DNA of 40,998 nt from Fimenecus sp051881355 (GTDB lineage Bacteria > Bacillota > Clostridia > Oscillospirales > Acutalibacteraceae). This document shows, piece by piece, positions 1 to 8,201 of the stretch (its first letter is position 1; the number at the start of each line of letters is the position of its first letter). Where the stretch lies: contig JBJEPS010000080.1 in assembly GCA_051881355.1 (NCBI GenBank), positions 1-40,998 on the forward strand. The letters are read 5' to 3'. The position numbers and the translations under genes are program-made. Below the pieces are notes generated by a model. That model saw only the letters and a program-made list of their open reading frames with translations, was not told where the DNA came from and made no database searches.

Positions 1-2
1 AC

Positions 3-1586
3 ATCACCAAGGGCTTTTATATGCGCGGCGGACGGGAAATGGACAACCACTTTGAGGTGATGTGGGATATGTTCCGTGACGTTCCCTCGTTAGAAACGCC
101 CGGTGTCTCGGTGTTAGACGAATATTACTGGCTCAATAAGCACGACCCGAACTACTCGCTTTGCCGTGCCTCTGTCAACCGCGGCGAGGACGCGCACACC
201 GATAAGAAATTCGGCTTGGACAGAGAGTCGGCACTCGCGCTCTCGCAGCTGTTTATCACACCGGAAAAGGCTTTAGAAGGCAAGAAAATTTCCGAAGTAC
301 TGCCCGATTCGTTCTGGGATACGAATTTCTGGCTCTACTGGCAGACAATGTTTGCATTCCAACGCTGGTCGAGCGCCTTGGAAATGAAACGCTATCTTTG
401 CCGCTATGTACATCACATAGACGGTTTGCCGGATTTCAGCGCGCTTCGCTTCACAAAGTACAATCAGTACGAGAGCTTGATTCTGCCGCTTGTAAAATAT
501 CTGGAAGCGCACGGCGTCAAAATCGAGTACGGTATGGATGTCAAGAATGTCATCATTGACACAGTCGGCGACAAAAAGATTGCAAAGCAGATTGTGTATG
601 TAAAAGATGGCGTCGAGCAGACCATCGATTTGATTGAGGACGACCTTGTGTTCATCACCAACGGTTGCTGTACCGACACCTCTTGCTACGGTGACCAAAC
701 ACACGCGCCCGACCTTTCCATCATCAGAAACGGCGGCGGCGAATCGTGGGATATGTGGAAAAACATTGCCAAACAGGCAAAGCACGGTGAATTCGGCAAT
801 CCCGACGCATTCTGCAGCGATTTTGAAGCGACCAACTGGATGAGCGCAACGGTTGCCACCTCCAACGAGGAAATTATCCAACATATCATCAAAGTCTGCA
901 AGCGTGACCCCCGTGAGGGAAAGGTCACCACGGGCGGCATCGTCACCGTAAAGGACAGCACCGAAAATTGGTATCTGTCCTGGACCATCAACCGCCAGCC
1001 GCAGTTCAAATCGCAGGATAAAGACACCGTTTTGGTTTGGCTGTATGCACTCAGCACCAACAAAGAAGGCAACTATGTCAAAAAAGCCATGCGCGACTGC
1101 ACCGGTGAGGAAGTTTGCCGTGAATGGCTGTATCACATCGGCATTCCGGAGTCGGAAATTGAAGACCTTGCCAAAAACGCCTGCAACACCACAACCTGCT
1201 TTATGCCGTACATCAATGCATTCTTCCAGCCGCGGAAGAATGAGGACCGTCCGCATGTTGTGCCCGACGGCGCTGTGAACTTTGCCTTCCTTGGGCAGTT
1301 CGCCGAGACGCCCCGCGACACCATTTTCACTATTGAATACTCCATGCGCACGGGTATGGAATCCGTTTATACGCTTCTCGACATTGACCGCGGTGTACCT
1401 GAGGTTTGGGGCAGCAAATACGATGTGCGCGAGCTTCTGCGTGCGTGCTATTATGCGATTGACAAGAAGCCGATTACGGAAATTAAGCTTACTTTAGCAG
1501 AAAGAGAATTGGTGAAGGTTGCCTTAAAGAAAATTAAGGGAACGGATATTGAAATTCTGCTAAGAGAAAGCGGACTGATTGAATAA
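3..1586 (+). CDS. ohyA: Oleate hydratase (myosin-cross-reactive antigen family), 5'-truncated by window edge
   Basis: This FAD-dependent hydratase adds water across the cis-9 double bond of oleate and related unsaturated fatty acids to give 10-hydroxy acids, which detoxifies host or dietary fatty acids in gut bacteria. The reading frame is open to the window edge (ITKGFYMRGGREM), so the N-terminus with the FAD dinucleotide-binding loop lies outside; about 527 of the family's usual 570-600 residues are present. Family hallmarks seen are RGGREMDNHFE near the start, FMPYINAFFQPR and the late block FLGQFAETPRDTIFTIEYSMR. It ends at a strong hairpin shared with the convergent lipoprotein gene. The family call is based on recalled motif similarity and is firm; substrate preference is not readable. 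Confidence 0.93.
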   Translation: MTKGFYMRGGREMDNHFEVMWDMFRDVPSLETPGVSVLDEYYWLNKHDPNYSLCRASVNRGEDAHTDKKFGLDRESALALSQLFITPEKALEGKKISEVLPDSFWDTNFWLYWQTMFAFQRWSSALEMKRYLCRYVHHIDGLPDFSALRFTKYNQYESLILPLVKYLEAHGVKIEYGMDVKNVIIDTVGDKKIAKQIVYVKDGVEQTIDLIEDDLVFITNGCCTDTSCYGDQTHAPDLSIIRNGGGESWDMWKNIAKQAKHGEFGNPDAFCSDFEATNWMSATVATSNEEIIQHIIKVCKRDPREGKVTTGGIVTVKDSTENWYLSWTINRQPQFKSQDKDTVLVWLYALSTNKEGNYVKKAMRDCTGEEVCREWLYHIGIPESEIEDLAKNACNTTTCFMPYINAFFQPRKNEDRPHVVPDGAVNFAFLGQFAETPRDTIFTIEYSMRTGMESVYTLLDIDRGVPEVWGSKYDVRELLRACYYAIDKKPITEIKLTLAERELVKVALKKIKGTDIEILLRESGLIE

Positions 1587-1615
1587 TTACCTGTTCTGTC
1601 TTTAAATAGAATTCG

Positions 1616-1660
1616 GAAAGCCCCCCGCTGTGTACACAACGAAGGGCTTTCTCTTTTTTT
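1616..1660. terminator. Bidirectional intrinsic terminator
   Basis: GAAAGCCC (1616-1623) pairs with GGGCTTTC (1644-1651) and is followed by a T-run on the plus strand. It lies between the convergent oleate hydratase and LRR lipoprotein genes. Confidence 0.85.
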
Positions 1661-1675
1661 GTTCCGTTTTTTATT

Positions 1676-2536
1676 TTACTGTGCCCAAGTGATTTCCAGA
1701 CCGTCCAAATTTCTGCCGTTGTCGGTCGGATACCATTTTTGGCCGAGGGTGATTTCACTTTCGGCGGCAAGCACATGCACGGATTTTAAAGAAGTGCAGT
1801 TATAAAACGCATACTCGTCAATCTGCTCTATACTCGCAGGAATTTCCACCGTTTGTAAACTGCCGCAATAGGCAAAGGCATCTTTGCCGATAAAGGTTAA
1901 ATTTTCGGGCAGCTGCACCGCTTTCAAGGCACAGCGGAAAAACGCCTTTTCTTCAATGCGCGTCACGGAATCGGGTATCGTTACCGCTGTCAGGGACTGG
2001 CATTTGTAAAACGCCTTAGTACGAATAGTTTCCACCCCGTCGGGGATTGTATATTCGATATACTGTACTTCCTTTTGCGCGCCGTTTGCATCGGTTTCAG
2101 TTTTGGTTTGTTTCCCCCGTGCGGGCGGATAGAACAGCAGGGTTTTCATATCCTTGGTATACAAAACGCCGTCCACATCGCAGAAATACGCATTTTCCGC
2201 ACTGACCTTGAACGCTTGCAGTTTTTGGTTGTTTTCAAACGCCCACGGACCGATTTCCCGCACATTCTTGCCGATATAGATCGTTTCGACATTTTCCAAA
2301 TTGACGGCTGCAAAATCCGCAATTACCGTAACGGGACAGCCCTCGTATTCGTCAGGAATTTCCACCGAAATGACCGTGGATTCGTCCGGGAATTCCCGTA
2401 CTGTGGCTTCGCCGTTTTCAATTTTGTATTTAATTTTTGCATCCCCGGTGATTGCCTGTTCGCCGCACCCGGTGCACAAAACGCCGATGCAAAGGGAGAA
2501 TACCAGCAGGATTGCACAAAGCTTTTTCTTTTGCAT
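1676..2536 (-). CDS. BspA-like leucine-rich-repeat lipoprotein
   Basis: A 286-residue exported protein. The first 24 residues form a lipoprotein-type signal ending in CTGC, so Cys24 is the probable lipidated residue; the lipobox is imperfect because Cys rather than Leu sits at -3. Residues about 155-255 carry four LRR_5 (BspA/Treponema type) units of roughly 23 residues, with the pattern IPDSVTRIEEKAFFRC recurring. Such repeats usually form extracellular binding surfaces; the ligand is unknown. It begins 3 bases after the MFS gene stop, and its AGGAGG site overlaps that stop codon, so the two are probably co-transcribed and coupled. A sensory or scavenging role alongside the transporter is inference. 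Confidence 0.85.
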   Translation of the reverse strand: MQKKKLCAILLVFSLCIGVLCTGCGEQAITGDAKIKYKIENGEATVREFPDESTVISVEIPDEYEGCPVTVIADFAAVNLENVETIYIGKNVREIGPWAFENNQKLQAFKVSAENAYFCDVDGVLYTKDMKTLLFYPPARGKQTKTETDANGAQKEVQYIEYTIPDGVETIRTKAFYKCQSLTAVTIPDSVTRIEEKAFFRCALKAVQLPENLTFIGKDAFAYCGSLQTVEIPASIEQIDEYAFYNCTSLKSVHVLAAESEITLGQKWYPTDNGRNLDGLEITWAQ

Positions 2537-2539
2537 TCG

Positions 2540-4240
2540 TTAACCCTCCTCTGCCGCAGCAGCCGCCGATGCTGTCGGCGCATCGGCTTCCTCTATTGCG
2601 CGAACACGCGCCTGTAATTCCTGTATGCACAGTTCCAGCTTTTCTTTTGTCAAATCGTAGAAGAAGAACGGCACGGTAACCAATACCAAACCGACAACCG
2701 ATGCCCAAGTGTAAATATTAAACACATTATTGAGAATTTTGGAGTCATACAAAACGTCCCAATCCGAAGTGAACCCAACCAATTTAAGCAGCCACGGAAT
2801 GACGAAACCGATTGCCATATTCACAGGACCCAAGAACCAACCGTATACCCCCGACATCGAGTCGGCGCGCTCGCCGTATTTCCACTGATGATAGTTCTGA
2901 ATATCCGCACCCAAGCCGGTATTTACGCCGTCTACAACAGGCGCGATAGTATTTTTCAAAAACATAGCGACCATAAAAATAATGATATTTTCAAATTTTA
3001 CGGCAACGGCAACGCCCAAAACCGTCAGCAGAGTTGCCGCTCGCGAGACAAGCAAAATATCGCGCTTTTGCAGCCGTTTTGTCAATACAGGGGTCAGCAA
3101 ATTCCCTGCCGTCATACCAACTACAACAATATTCGCCGCGATGCCTGAAAACCACTCCATACGAAGCGAGTAAATAAACCACCACGCAAGCAGATTGCCG
3201 ACAAGCCCCTGCCATTGTCCGATAATATTCGAAATATTGACAATCCAAAAATATTTGTTTTGCAATACATGCTTTGCGCCAGCCCAAAATTTCACTTTGG
3301 CGCGTTTTTCCATCGGCGGTTCAATAACACGTTCCTTGCATTTGGCAATCGCCATTGTGACAACCACGCCGATTGCACAGAAAATCGGCACAAATACTTT
3401 GTAGGTCGTCAGGTTCAAATATCCGCCTGTGGACGCAATCAACAGTGGGAAGAACATATTGATAATCGACGGGAACAGCCCCGTAATAATCGGCACAATC
3501 GAGTACAGCCGCTGACGTTCTTGCGAATTCGGCGTCATAAAGGTCACCATACCGTTGATGCCGATAAACGCCTGATAAAAATAGTTCATAAAGGTAAATG
3601 CAAAATGCAGTACCACCAATTTATGTGTATAACTTAAAGACTGCACGGGCAAAAACGGGATAATGGACATCAAAATTGCCGCAGGGATACCGCACAGGAT
3701 AATAAACGGCTTTAGTCTACCGTATTTGGCGCAGAATTTTTTACGGATAAACCAGTTGATATACCCCGTAAGCCCGTTAATGACCAAAATATTGCCGATA
3801 ATTTGCGGCAAGCCTTTCATGATAAACTCAAAGCTTGCAGACGGTATAAAGTAACACCCAATGCCGAGTACCAATTGCCCGATAAACGCACTGTGGGCAA
3901 ACACACGCATTTTCGGCGTTAACTGCCCGTGGTTTTCGTAGATCAATACGCCGATCGGATTCAAGAAAATCAAAACATATCCGATAATCGTCGCAATTAG
4001 ATTGATGACGTAAAAATCCATCGCGGCAATGCCCATAATCGCGCCGCAAAAATAGTTAGACGCAAAGGTCATCAGCCCTGCGGCGGTCATGAATATGTAT
4101 GAGCCCGCCTGCGACGCGGTATACGCCGCAATTTCCTCTAACGACAAATACTCCCCTTCGTTTGGTTGCTTCCAATGTGCTTTGACATACGCCGGAATCC
4201 CCTTGACTTGCTGCATCAGCTTCTGCATTGCCATACCCAT
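2540..4240 (-). CDS. MFS transporter, GPH/melibiose-symporter-like
   Basis: A 566-residue protein with about 12 hydrophobic helices, basic short loops (WFIRKKFCAKYGRLKP) and a charged C-terminal tail ending in a poly-Ala/Glu run. Overall it resembles the glycoside-pentoside-hexuronide:cation symporter branch of the MFS, although it is more divergent than the two clear GPH carriers at 27-30 kb and carries a longer N-terminal extension (about 45 residues). The first ATG is chosen; the GGAG upstream could also serve the ATG two codons later. It is the first gene of a two-gene unit with the LRR lipoprotein. The substrate cannot be predicted. Confidence 0.8.
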   Translation of the reverse strand: MGMAMQKLMQQVKGIPAYVKAHWKQPNEGEYLSLEEIAAYTASQAGSYIFMTAAGLMTFASNYFCGAIMGIAAMDFYVINLIATIIGYVLIFLNPIGVLIYENHGQLTPKMRVFAHSAFIGQLVLGIGCYFIPSASFEFIMKGLPQIIGNILVINGLTGYINWFIRKKFCAKYGRLKPFIILCGIPAAILMSIIPFLPVQSLSYTHKLVVLHFAFTFMNYFYQAFIGINGMVTFMTPNSQERQRLYSIVPIITGLFPSIINMFFPLLIASTGGYLNLTTYKVFVPIFCAIGVVVTMAIAKCKERVIEPPMEKRAKVKFWAGAKHVLQNKYFWIVNISNIIGQWQGLVGNLLAWWFIYSLRMEWFSGIAANIVVVGMTAGNLLTPVLTKRLQKRDILLVSRAATLLTVLGVAVAVKFENIIIFMVAMFLKNTIAPVVDGVNTGLGADIQNYHQWKYGERADSMSGVYGWFLGPVNMAIGFVIPWLLKLVGFTSDWDVLYDSKILNNVFNIYTWASVVGLVLVTVPFFFYDLTKEKLELCIQELQARVRAIEEADAPTASAAAAAEEG

Positions 4241-4265
4241 TCCGCTCCGCTTCTAAAAAGTTGAA

Positions 4266-4301
4266 AATCTGCATAAAAAAGCAGATTACTTTGTCATTAT
4301 A
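4266..4301 (-). promoter_or_regulatory. -10 box and 5'-leader hairpin of the MFS/LRR operon
   Basis: On the minus strand a perfect TATAAT lies at 4296-4301 without a good -35. The predicted transcript starts near 4289 and immediately forms a hairpin AATCTGC/GCAGATT (4281-4287 with 4266-4272) that is followed by a U-rich stretch. This could be an attenuator or simply a 5' stabiliser. Confidence 0.4.
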
Positions 4302-4395
4302 CTATAAACCTTTCACAAAATAAAGCATTATTTTGCTGTGCTTTATTTTTTGTGCAGTTTGGCGGCGAATCGGGGGATATGCTTGGTCATTCCTA

Positions 4396-4440
4396 CAAAA
4401 AGCCCCGCAGAACACGGCGAGTAAGCCGCAGCTACGGGGC
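4396..4440 (-). terminator. Intrinsic terminator of the alpha/beta hydrolase gene
   Basis: Read on the minus strand, GCCCCG (4435-4440) pairs with CGGGGC (4402-4407), with an inner CGGC/GCCG stem, and is followed by TTTTT. It lies just after the hydrolase stop codon. Confidence 0.8.
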
Positions 4441-4452
4441 GAGAATTGCCAT

Positions 4453-5379
4453 TTACAGATTGGAAGAGAAAAACGAAAGTATATCCGTAAAAACCGCTTC
4501 GCGGTTGATTTCGTTGAGAATTTCATGCCGTGCGCCGTCATAGAGCTTGATTTGCACGGCTTTATGTCCCGACCTTTGCAGGCGCGAAAACACCTCGCGC
4601 ACGCCTTTGCCGTAACCACCGATGGGGTCCATTGAACCGGAAATCAGCAATATCGGCAGGTGTTGCGGAATGGACGCATACCAACTGTCTTTGGAAATCT
4701 CTTGCACGGTTAAAAACAGCGCTTGCATACCGCTTACGGTATACATATATCCGCAAAGCGGATCGGCGATGAATTTGTCCACCTCTTTTTCATCGCGTGA
4801 AGCCCAATCACAGGGCGTGCGTTTTTCGGTTTTTTTGTTATATGCGCCGAACGCGATTTTGTCAAGCAGTTTAGAGCGGTGCTTTGCCCCTTTGATTTTT
4901 ATAAGCATATCGCAAAGCAAAAGTCCGAAGCCCAAAGCCGGGTTACTGCCGCTTGTGCCGCTGTAAACCGCACCCGCAAGCAAATCGCCGTACTGCGCGG
5001 TGTATTTGCGGGCAATCAAAGAGCCCATGCCGTGCCCGAGCAAGAACAAAGGCAGGTTTGGGTATGCTGTTATCGCCCAATCGGTGACAGTTTTCATATC
5101 CTCTACGAAGGTCTGCTCGCCGTGTTCTCCGAAATAGCCGAGCATTTCGCGCGAAGCAACACTTTGCCCATGCCCGATATGGTCATGTAAAACGACGGCA
5201 AAGCCGTGCGCACAAAGGTATTCGGCAAACGGCAGATACCGTGCGCTGTGCTCCGCCATTCCGTGCGAAATCTGTACGACAGCTTTAACGGTTTCATTTT
5301 GCGGGCATAAACATTTTGCGTGAATGTCCCCTATCCCCGAACAGGAGGGAAACGTGTAGGTTTTGATTGCGTTTTCCAT
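4453..5379 (-). CDS. Alpha/beta hydrolase, monoacylglycerol-lipase-like, nucleophile Ser replaced by Gly
   Basis: A 308-residue serine aminopeptidase S33 / lysophospholipase-type alpha/beta hydrolase. The fold markers are ISHGMAEHSARY (oxyanion-hole strand), HDHIGHGQS, the nucleophile elbow LLGHGMGS at 113-120, the acid region ISGSMDPIGG (Asp251) and the catalytic His in DGARHEI (His285). The elbow should read G-x-S-x-G, but residue 117 is Gly (codon GGC at 5029-5031), one transition from Ser (AGC). As written the protein cannot be a normal serine hydrolase. It has no signal peptide, so it would be cytoplasmic. GGAG lies 6 bases before the ATG. It could be a pseudoenzyme, a recent loss-of-function allele or a sequencing error. 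Confidence 0.88.
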   Translation of the reverse strand: MENAIKTYTFPSCSGIGDIHAKCLCPQNETVKAVVQISHGMAEHSARYLPFAEYLCAHGFAVVLHDHIGHGQSVASREMLGYFGEHGEQTFVEDMKTVTDWAITAYPNLPLFLLGHGMGSLIARKYTAQYGDLLAGAVYSGTSGSNPALGFGLLLCDMLIKIKGAKHRSKLLDKIAFGAYNKKTEKRTPCDWASRDEKEVDKFIADPLCGYMYTVSGMQALFLTVQEISKDSWYASIPQHLPILLISGSMDPIGGYGKGVREVFSRLQRSGHKAVQIKLYDGARHEILNEINREAVFTDILSFFSSNL

Positions 5380-5436
5380 AATTGGCTCCGTTTTTCATTG
5401 TATTATCGGGTAAAGCTGTACCATTACACCCGAAGC

Positions 5437-5471
5437 AGTCGGTAAATAAGAACCGCCGAACGCCGACTGTT
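5437..5471 (-). other. Hairpin after the M56 gene
   Basis: Minus-strand CAGTCGG and CCGACTG form a 7-bp stem with a 20-base loop in the 118-base gap between the M56 and hydrolase genes. No U-run follows, so this is a weak terminator or processing site at best. Confidence 0.35.
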
Positions 5472-5497
5472 GCGTAGCGTAGTATACGGTTTAATTT

Positions 5498-6508
5498 TCA
5501 TCGGTTCGTTACCGTTTCGGTCACAGGCTCGGTTCCATGCAAGGTAACATCTTCTGCCGCAGTTGGTATTTCCGGGTCTGTCTTCGTGAAATCAATCTGC
5601 ACCGCCGCACTCTTCACAAGATAAACTTCTACCGGCTTGGACTCTGTTAAAAAACATACTGCCGCAGCCGCCACGGCAATGCAGGACAACACAACCACCG
5701 ATACCAACGGCTTTTTGTACCGCAAAACGAATTTTATTCGCGTTTTCACCCCCACCTCGGCAAAGGAAAGCGGACAAGCTGCAATTCGCCGGTTTCGCAC
5801 ACTGCACAAAAGCAATGTTTCGGCATACGCCTTTTTCTCCGCCGACGGCATCTTTCGTACCACACGTTCATCACAAGCAAGCTCCATATCCCTGCAAAAC
5901 AAAAAATAACTGACCCATACAAGCGGATGAAACCAATATATGGACAAAAGAAGGAATCCCAACGGTTTCCAAATTTGGTCACCGCGGGACAAATGCGCGA
6001 ATTCATGGCGCAAAACATAGGCTTTCTGCGGCGCTTGCATTACGGACGGCAAATAAATGCGCGGCTGAAAAACACCGAAAACAAACGGCGTTTGCAATCC
6101 GTCGCACAGCCATATTTTTCCGCTTTCATGTACGCTGATGCGCAGTTGCAAATATAGGCGCAGGTAACTGCATACCGCATACAAAAGCATTGCCACCATA
6201 CCCGTAGCCCAAACAGCAAACAGAATGCCGACAGCGGAGCCGCCCAACGGTTCTGCCGCCGACAACGCATATCCCTTCTCCTGTGCCGTAAGTACAATCG
6301 CCTCAGATGCATCCGCAGTATTCGGCACCAAACTGACTTCGCTTTTAATAGAAAAAGGAAACGCAAGCCGAACGGCAACCAGTGCCCACAATAGACAGGT
6401 GACCCATTTCGGCGCTTTTTGTAAACAGAAACGGAGCAAGAAAACGGCAAGCATCAAAAAGCTTGCCGTAAAACTCATATAACATAGATTTTGCAGGAAT
6501 GTATACAC
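5498..6508 (-). CDS. BlaR1/MecR1-type M56 membrane metallopeptidase without a penicillin sensor domain
   Basis: A 336-residue membrane protease with a GTG start. Four hydrophobic segments, at about 8-28, 36-52, 95-120 and 185-205, flank the zinc motif HEFAH (His168, Glu169, His172); a downstream MELACDERV supplies the third zinc ligand region typical of peptidase M56. A last helix near 275-292 is followed by only about 44 external residues, whereas BlaR1/MecR1 carry a ~250-residue penicillin-binding sensor. In this family, signal-induced proteolysis inactivates the BlaI-type repressor. The gene starts 6 bases after its BlaI partner with GAGGGG as ribosome site. The inducing signal is unknown and no beta-lactamase gene is nearby. 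Confidence 0.88.
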   Translation of the reverse strand: MYTFLQNLCYMSFTASFLMLAVFLLRFCLQKAPKWVTCLLWALVAVRLAFPFSIKSEVSLVPNTADASEAIVLTAQEKGYALSAAEPLGGSAVGILFAVWATGMVAMLLYAVCSYLRLYLQLRISVHESGKIWLCDGLQTPFVFGVFQPRIYLPSVMQAPQKAYVLRHEFAHLSRGDQIWKPLGFLLLSIYWFHPLVWVSYFLFCRDMELACDERVVRKMPSAEKKAYAETLLLCSVRNRRIAACPLSFAEVGVKTRIKFVLRYKKPLVSVVVLSCIAVAAAAVCFLTESKPVEVYLVKSAAVQIDFTKTDPEIPTAAEDVTLHGTEPVTETVTNR

Positions 6509-6514
6509 TTCCGA

Positions 6515-6877
6515 TTACCCCTCGGTTTCGTCAATCATACGGCGGATTTCCTCGATTTCATCTTTGGAAAGCGCTTGGCGTGTTGTAAACGCAGCGACAA
6601 ACGCCGGCAGAGAACCGTGGAATTTTTCCGCAACAAACTGCTCGCTTTGCATCGCCTCATATTCCGCTTTGGTTGTCACCACGCGCACCGTGCCCTTCTC
6701 ATTTTCAAAAAAGCCGCGGACGCAGAGCTTCTTTAACACGGTATAGGTTGTAGACTTTTTCCAGTTCAGTTGTTCCGCGCAACGCGCAACAAGCTCCCGA
6801 GAAGTCAGCGGTGCATTGTCCCAAACGATGTCGGCAAAACGCGATTCCACTTCGCCCAATTTGTAAGTGATTTTCAT
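6515..6877 (-). CDS. BlaI/MecI/CopY-family transcriptional repressor
   Basis: A 120-residue winged-helix repressor that normally dimerises on palindromic operators and is cleaved when the partner M56 protease is activated. KLGEVESRFADIVWD, PLTSRELVARCAEQL and WKKSTTYTVLKKLCVRGF follow the family pattern of recognition helix and wing. The start at 6877 (MKITYKLG) is preferred over an upstream in-frame start because AGAGGG lies 8 bases before it and because the promoter maps between the two. It is the first gene of the repressor-protease operon, which is probably autoregulated. Confidence 0.9.
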   Translation of the reverse strand: MKITYKLGEVESRFADIVWDNAPLTSRELVARCAEQLNWKKSTTYTVLKKLCVRGFFENEKGTVRVVTTKAEYEAMQSEQFVAEKFHGSLPAFVAAFTTRQALSKDEIEEIRRMIDETEG

Positions 6878-6894
6878 AAAATACCCTCTTTTGA

Positions 6895-6964
6895 ATGGTT
6901 GCAAACCATTTGGCATACAAATATAAATACAATTAAATTTATCACGGTTAAATGGGTTTGTCAA
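6895..6964 (-). promoter_or_regulatory. Promoter and candidate operator of the blaI-M56 operon
   Basis: On the minus strand TTGACA (6959-6964) and TAAATT (6936-6941) are 17 bases apart. Downstream of the predicted start lies an inverted repeat ATGGTT-GCA-AACCAT (6895-6909), and TACA-rich sequence (6916-6931) sits at the start point. Either could bind the BlaI-type repressor. Confidence 0.6.
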
Positions 6965-7019
6965 TAAAAGTTTTACAGTGTAGACGCGGTACTGTTCGAG
7001 TGCCGATAGGAAATTTTCA

Positions 7020-7066
7020 GGAATTCTCGGAAAGTGCTTGACCGTATTCGGGAATTCTAATATAAT
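7020..7066 (+). promoter_or_regulatory. Promoter of the phosphate-transporter operon with flanking direct repeat
   Basis: TTGACC (7038-7043) and TATAAT (7061-7066) are separated by 17 bases. GGAATTCT occurs at 7020-7027 and again at 7051-7058, 31 bases apart (about three helical turns) and flanking the -35 box, which suggests a regulator site. Confidence 0.75.
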
Positions 7067-7124
7067 AAGAAAGAATTGGGTATTTTTGCATATTTATCCC
7101 GTCATCACATTTCGGAGGAACGGT

Positions 7125-8177
7125 ATGGATTTAACATTCCAATATTTTTGGCAGGCTGTCACGACCAACCCGCTGTTGGCTTTGGCGGTGTTGTTAACAC
7201 TCGGTGTTATTCTCGTCAACGGTTGGACAGATGCGCCGAACGCCATTGCAACCTGTGTCGTCACAAGGTGTATGTCTGCCAGGGGCGCCATTCTCATGGC
7301 GGCGGTATTCAACTTCTTAGGCGTTTTCCTCATGAGTATGTTTAACGCTACGGTTGCCGAAACCATTACAAAAATGGTGGATTTCGGCGACAATTCGCAC
7401 GAGGCGATCGTCGCTTTAAGCGGTGCGCTGTTTGCCATTGTGGTTTGGGCAACGCTCGCGTGGAAATTCGGCATTCCCACCAGCGAAAGTCACGCGCTCA
7501 TCGCGGGGCTTACGGGCGGTGCCATTGCACTGCACGGCGGATTAGACGGCGTCAACGGCAGCGAATGGGTCAAGGTGCTTTACGGGCTTGTGATTTCCGT
7601 GGTCCTCGGCTTTGTGCTGGGATATATCGTATGCAAAATTGTCGTTTTGCTGTTTCGCAATGCGGAACGAAGCAAAACCGAAGGGTTGTTTCGCTGGGCA
7701 CAGATTTTCGGTGCGGCATGCATGAGCTTTATGCACGGCGCGCAGGACGGGCAAAAATTTATGGGGGTTATCCTGTTAAGCCTGTTCTTAATCAACGGGC
7801 AAAGCTCGGGTGCAGCAGTACAAATGCCCATTTGGCTGATGCTTTTGTGTTCTCTGATTATGGGCTTGGGCACTTCCATCGGCGGAAAAAAGATTATCAA
7901 ATCCGTCGGCATGGATATGGTAAAGCTTGAAAAATATCAGGGCTTTTCGGCGGATATTGCCGCCTCCATTTCCTTGCTTATCAGTTCCGTATTCGGCATT
8001 CCCGTTTCTACCACACATGCTAAAACCACGGCAATTATGGGCGTGGGTGCTGTCAAACGCGTTTCCGCGATTAACTTTTCGGTCGTAAAAGAAATGGTGC
8101 TGACATGGGTGCTCACCTTCCCGGGCTGCGGGTTAATCGGTTTCTTAATGACCAAGCTGTTCATTTGGCTGTTCTGA
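7125..8177 (+). CDS. pit: PiT-family inorganic phosphate transporter
   Basis: A 350-residue low-affinity phosphate permease driven by cation or metal-phosphate symport. The two inverted PiT signatures are visible: VNGWTDAPNAIATCV near residue 30 and FMHGAQDGQKFMG near 205, each the family's GANDVANA-like substrate loop. There are about ten membrane segments. The ATG at 7125 is chosen because GGAGG lies 6 bases upstream, while the longer frame starts inside the promoter. The DUF47 gene follows after 24 bases, the standard partner arrangement. Confidence 0.93.
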   Translation: MDLTFQYFWQAVTTNPLLALAVLLTLGVILVNGWTDAPNAIATCVVTRCMSARGAILMAAVFNFLGVFLMSMFNATVAETITKMVDFGDNSHEAIVALSGALFAIVVWATLAWKFGIPTSESHALIAGLTGGAIALHGGLDGVNGSEWVKVLYGLVISVVLGFVLGYIVCKIVVLLFRNAERSKTEGLFRWAQIFGAACMSFMHGAQDGQKFMGVILLSLFLINGQSSGAAVQMPIWLMLLCSLIMGLGTSIGGKKIIKSVGMDMVKLEKYQGFSADIAASISLLISSVFGIPVSTTHAKTTAIMGVGAVKRVSAINFSVVKEMVLTWVLTFPGCGLIGFLMTKLFIWLF

Positions 8178-8201
8178 CGTAAAAAAGAAAGGATAACAAA
8201 T

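Noticed and set aside
273..1256. 327-codon open frame antisense to oleate hydratase
   Set aside because: It is a shadow of the real gene: no ribosome site, low-complexity antisense composition, and no recognisable motif.
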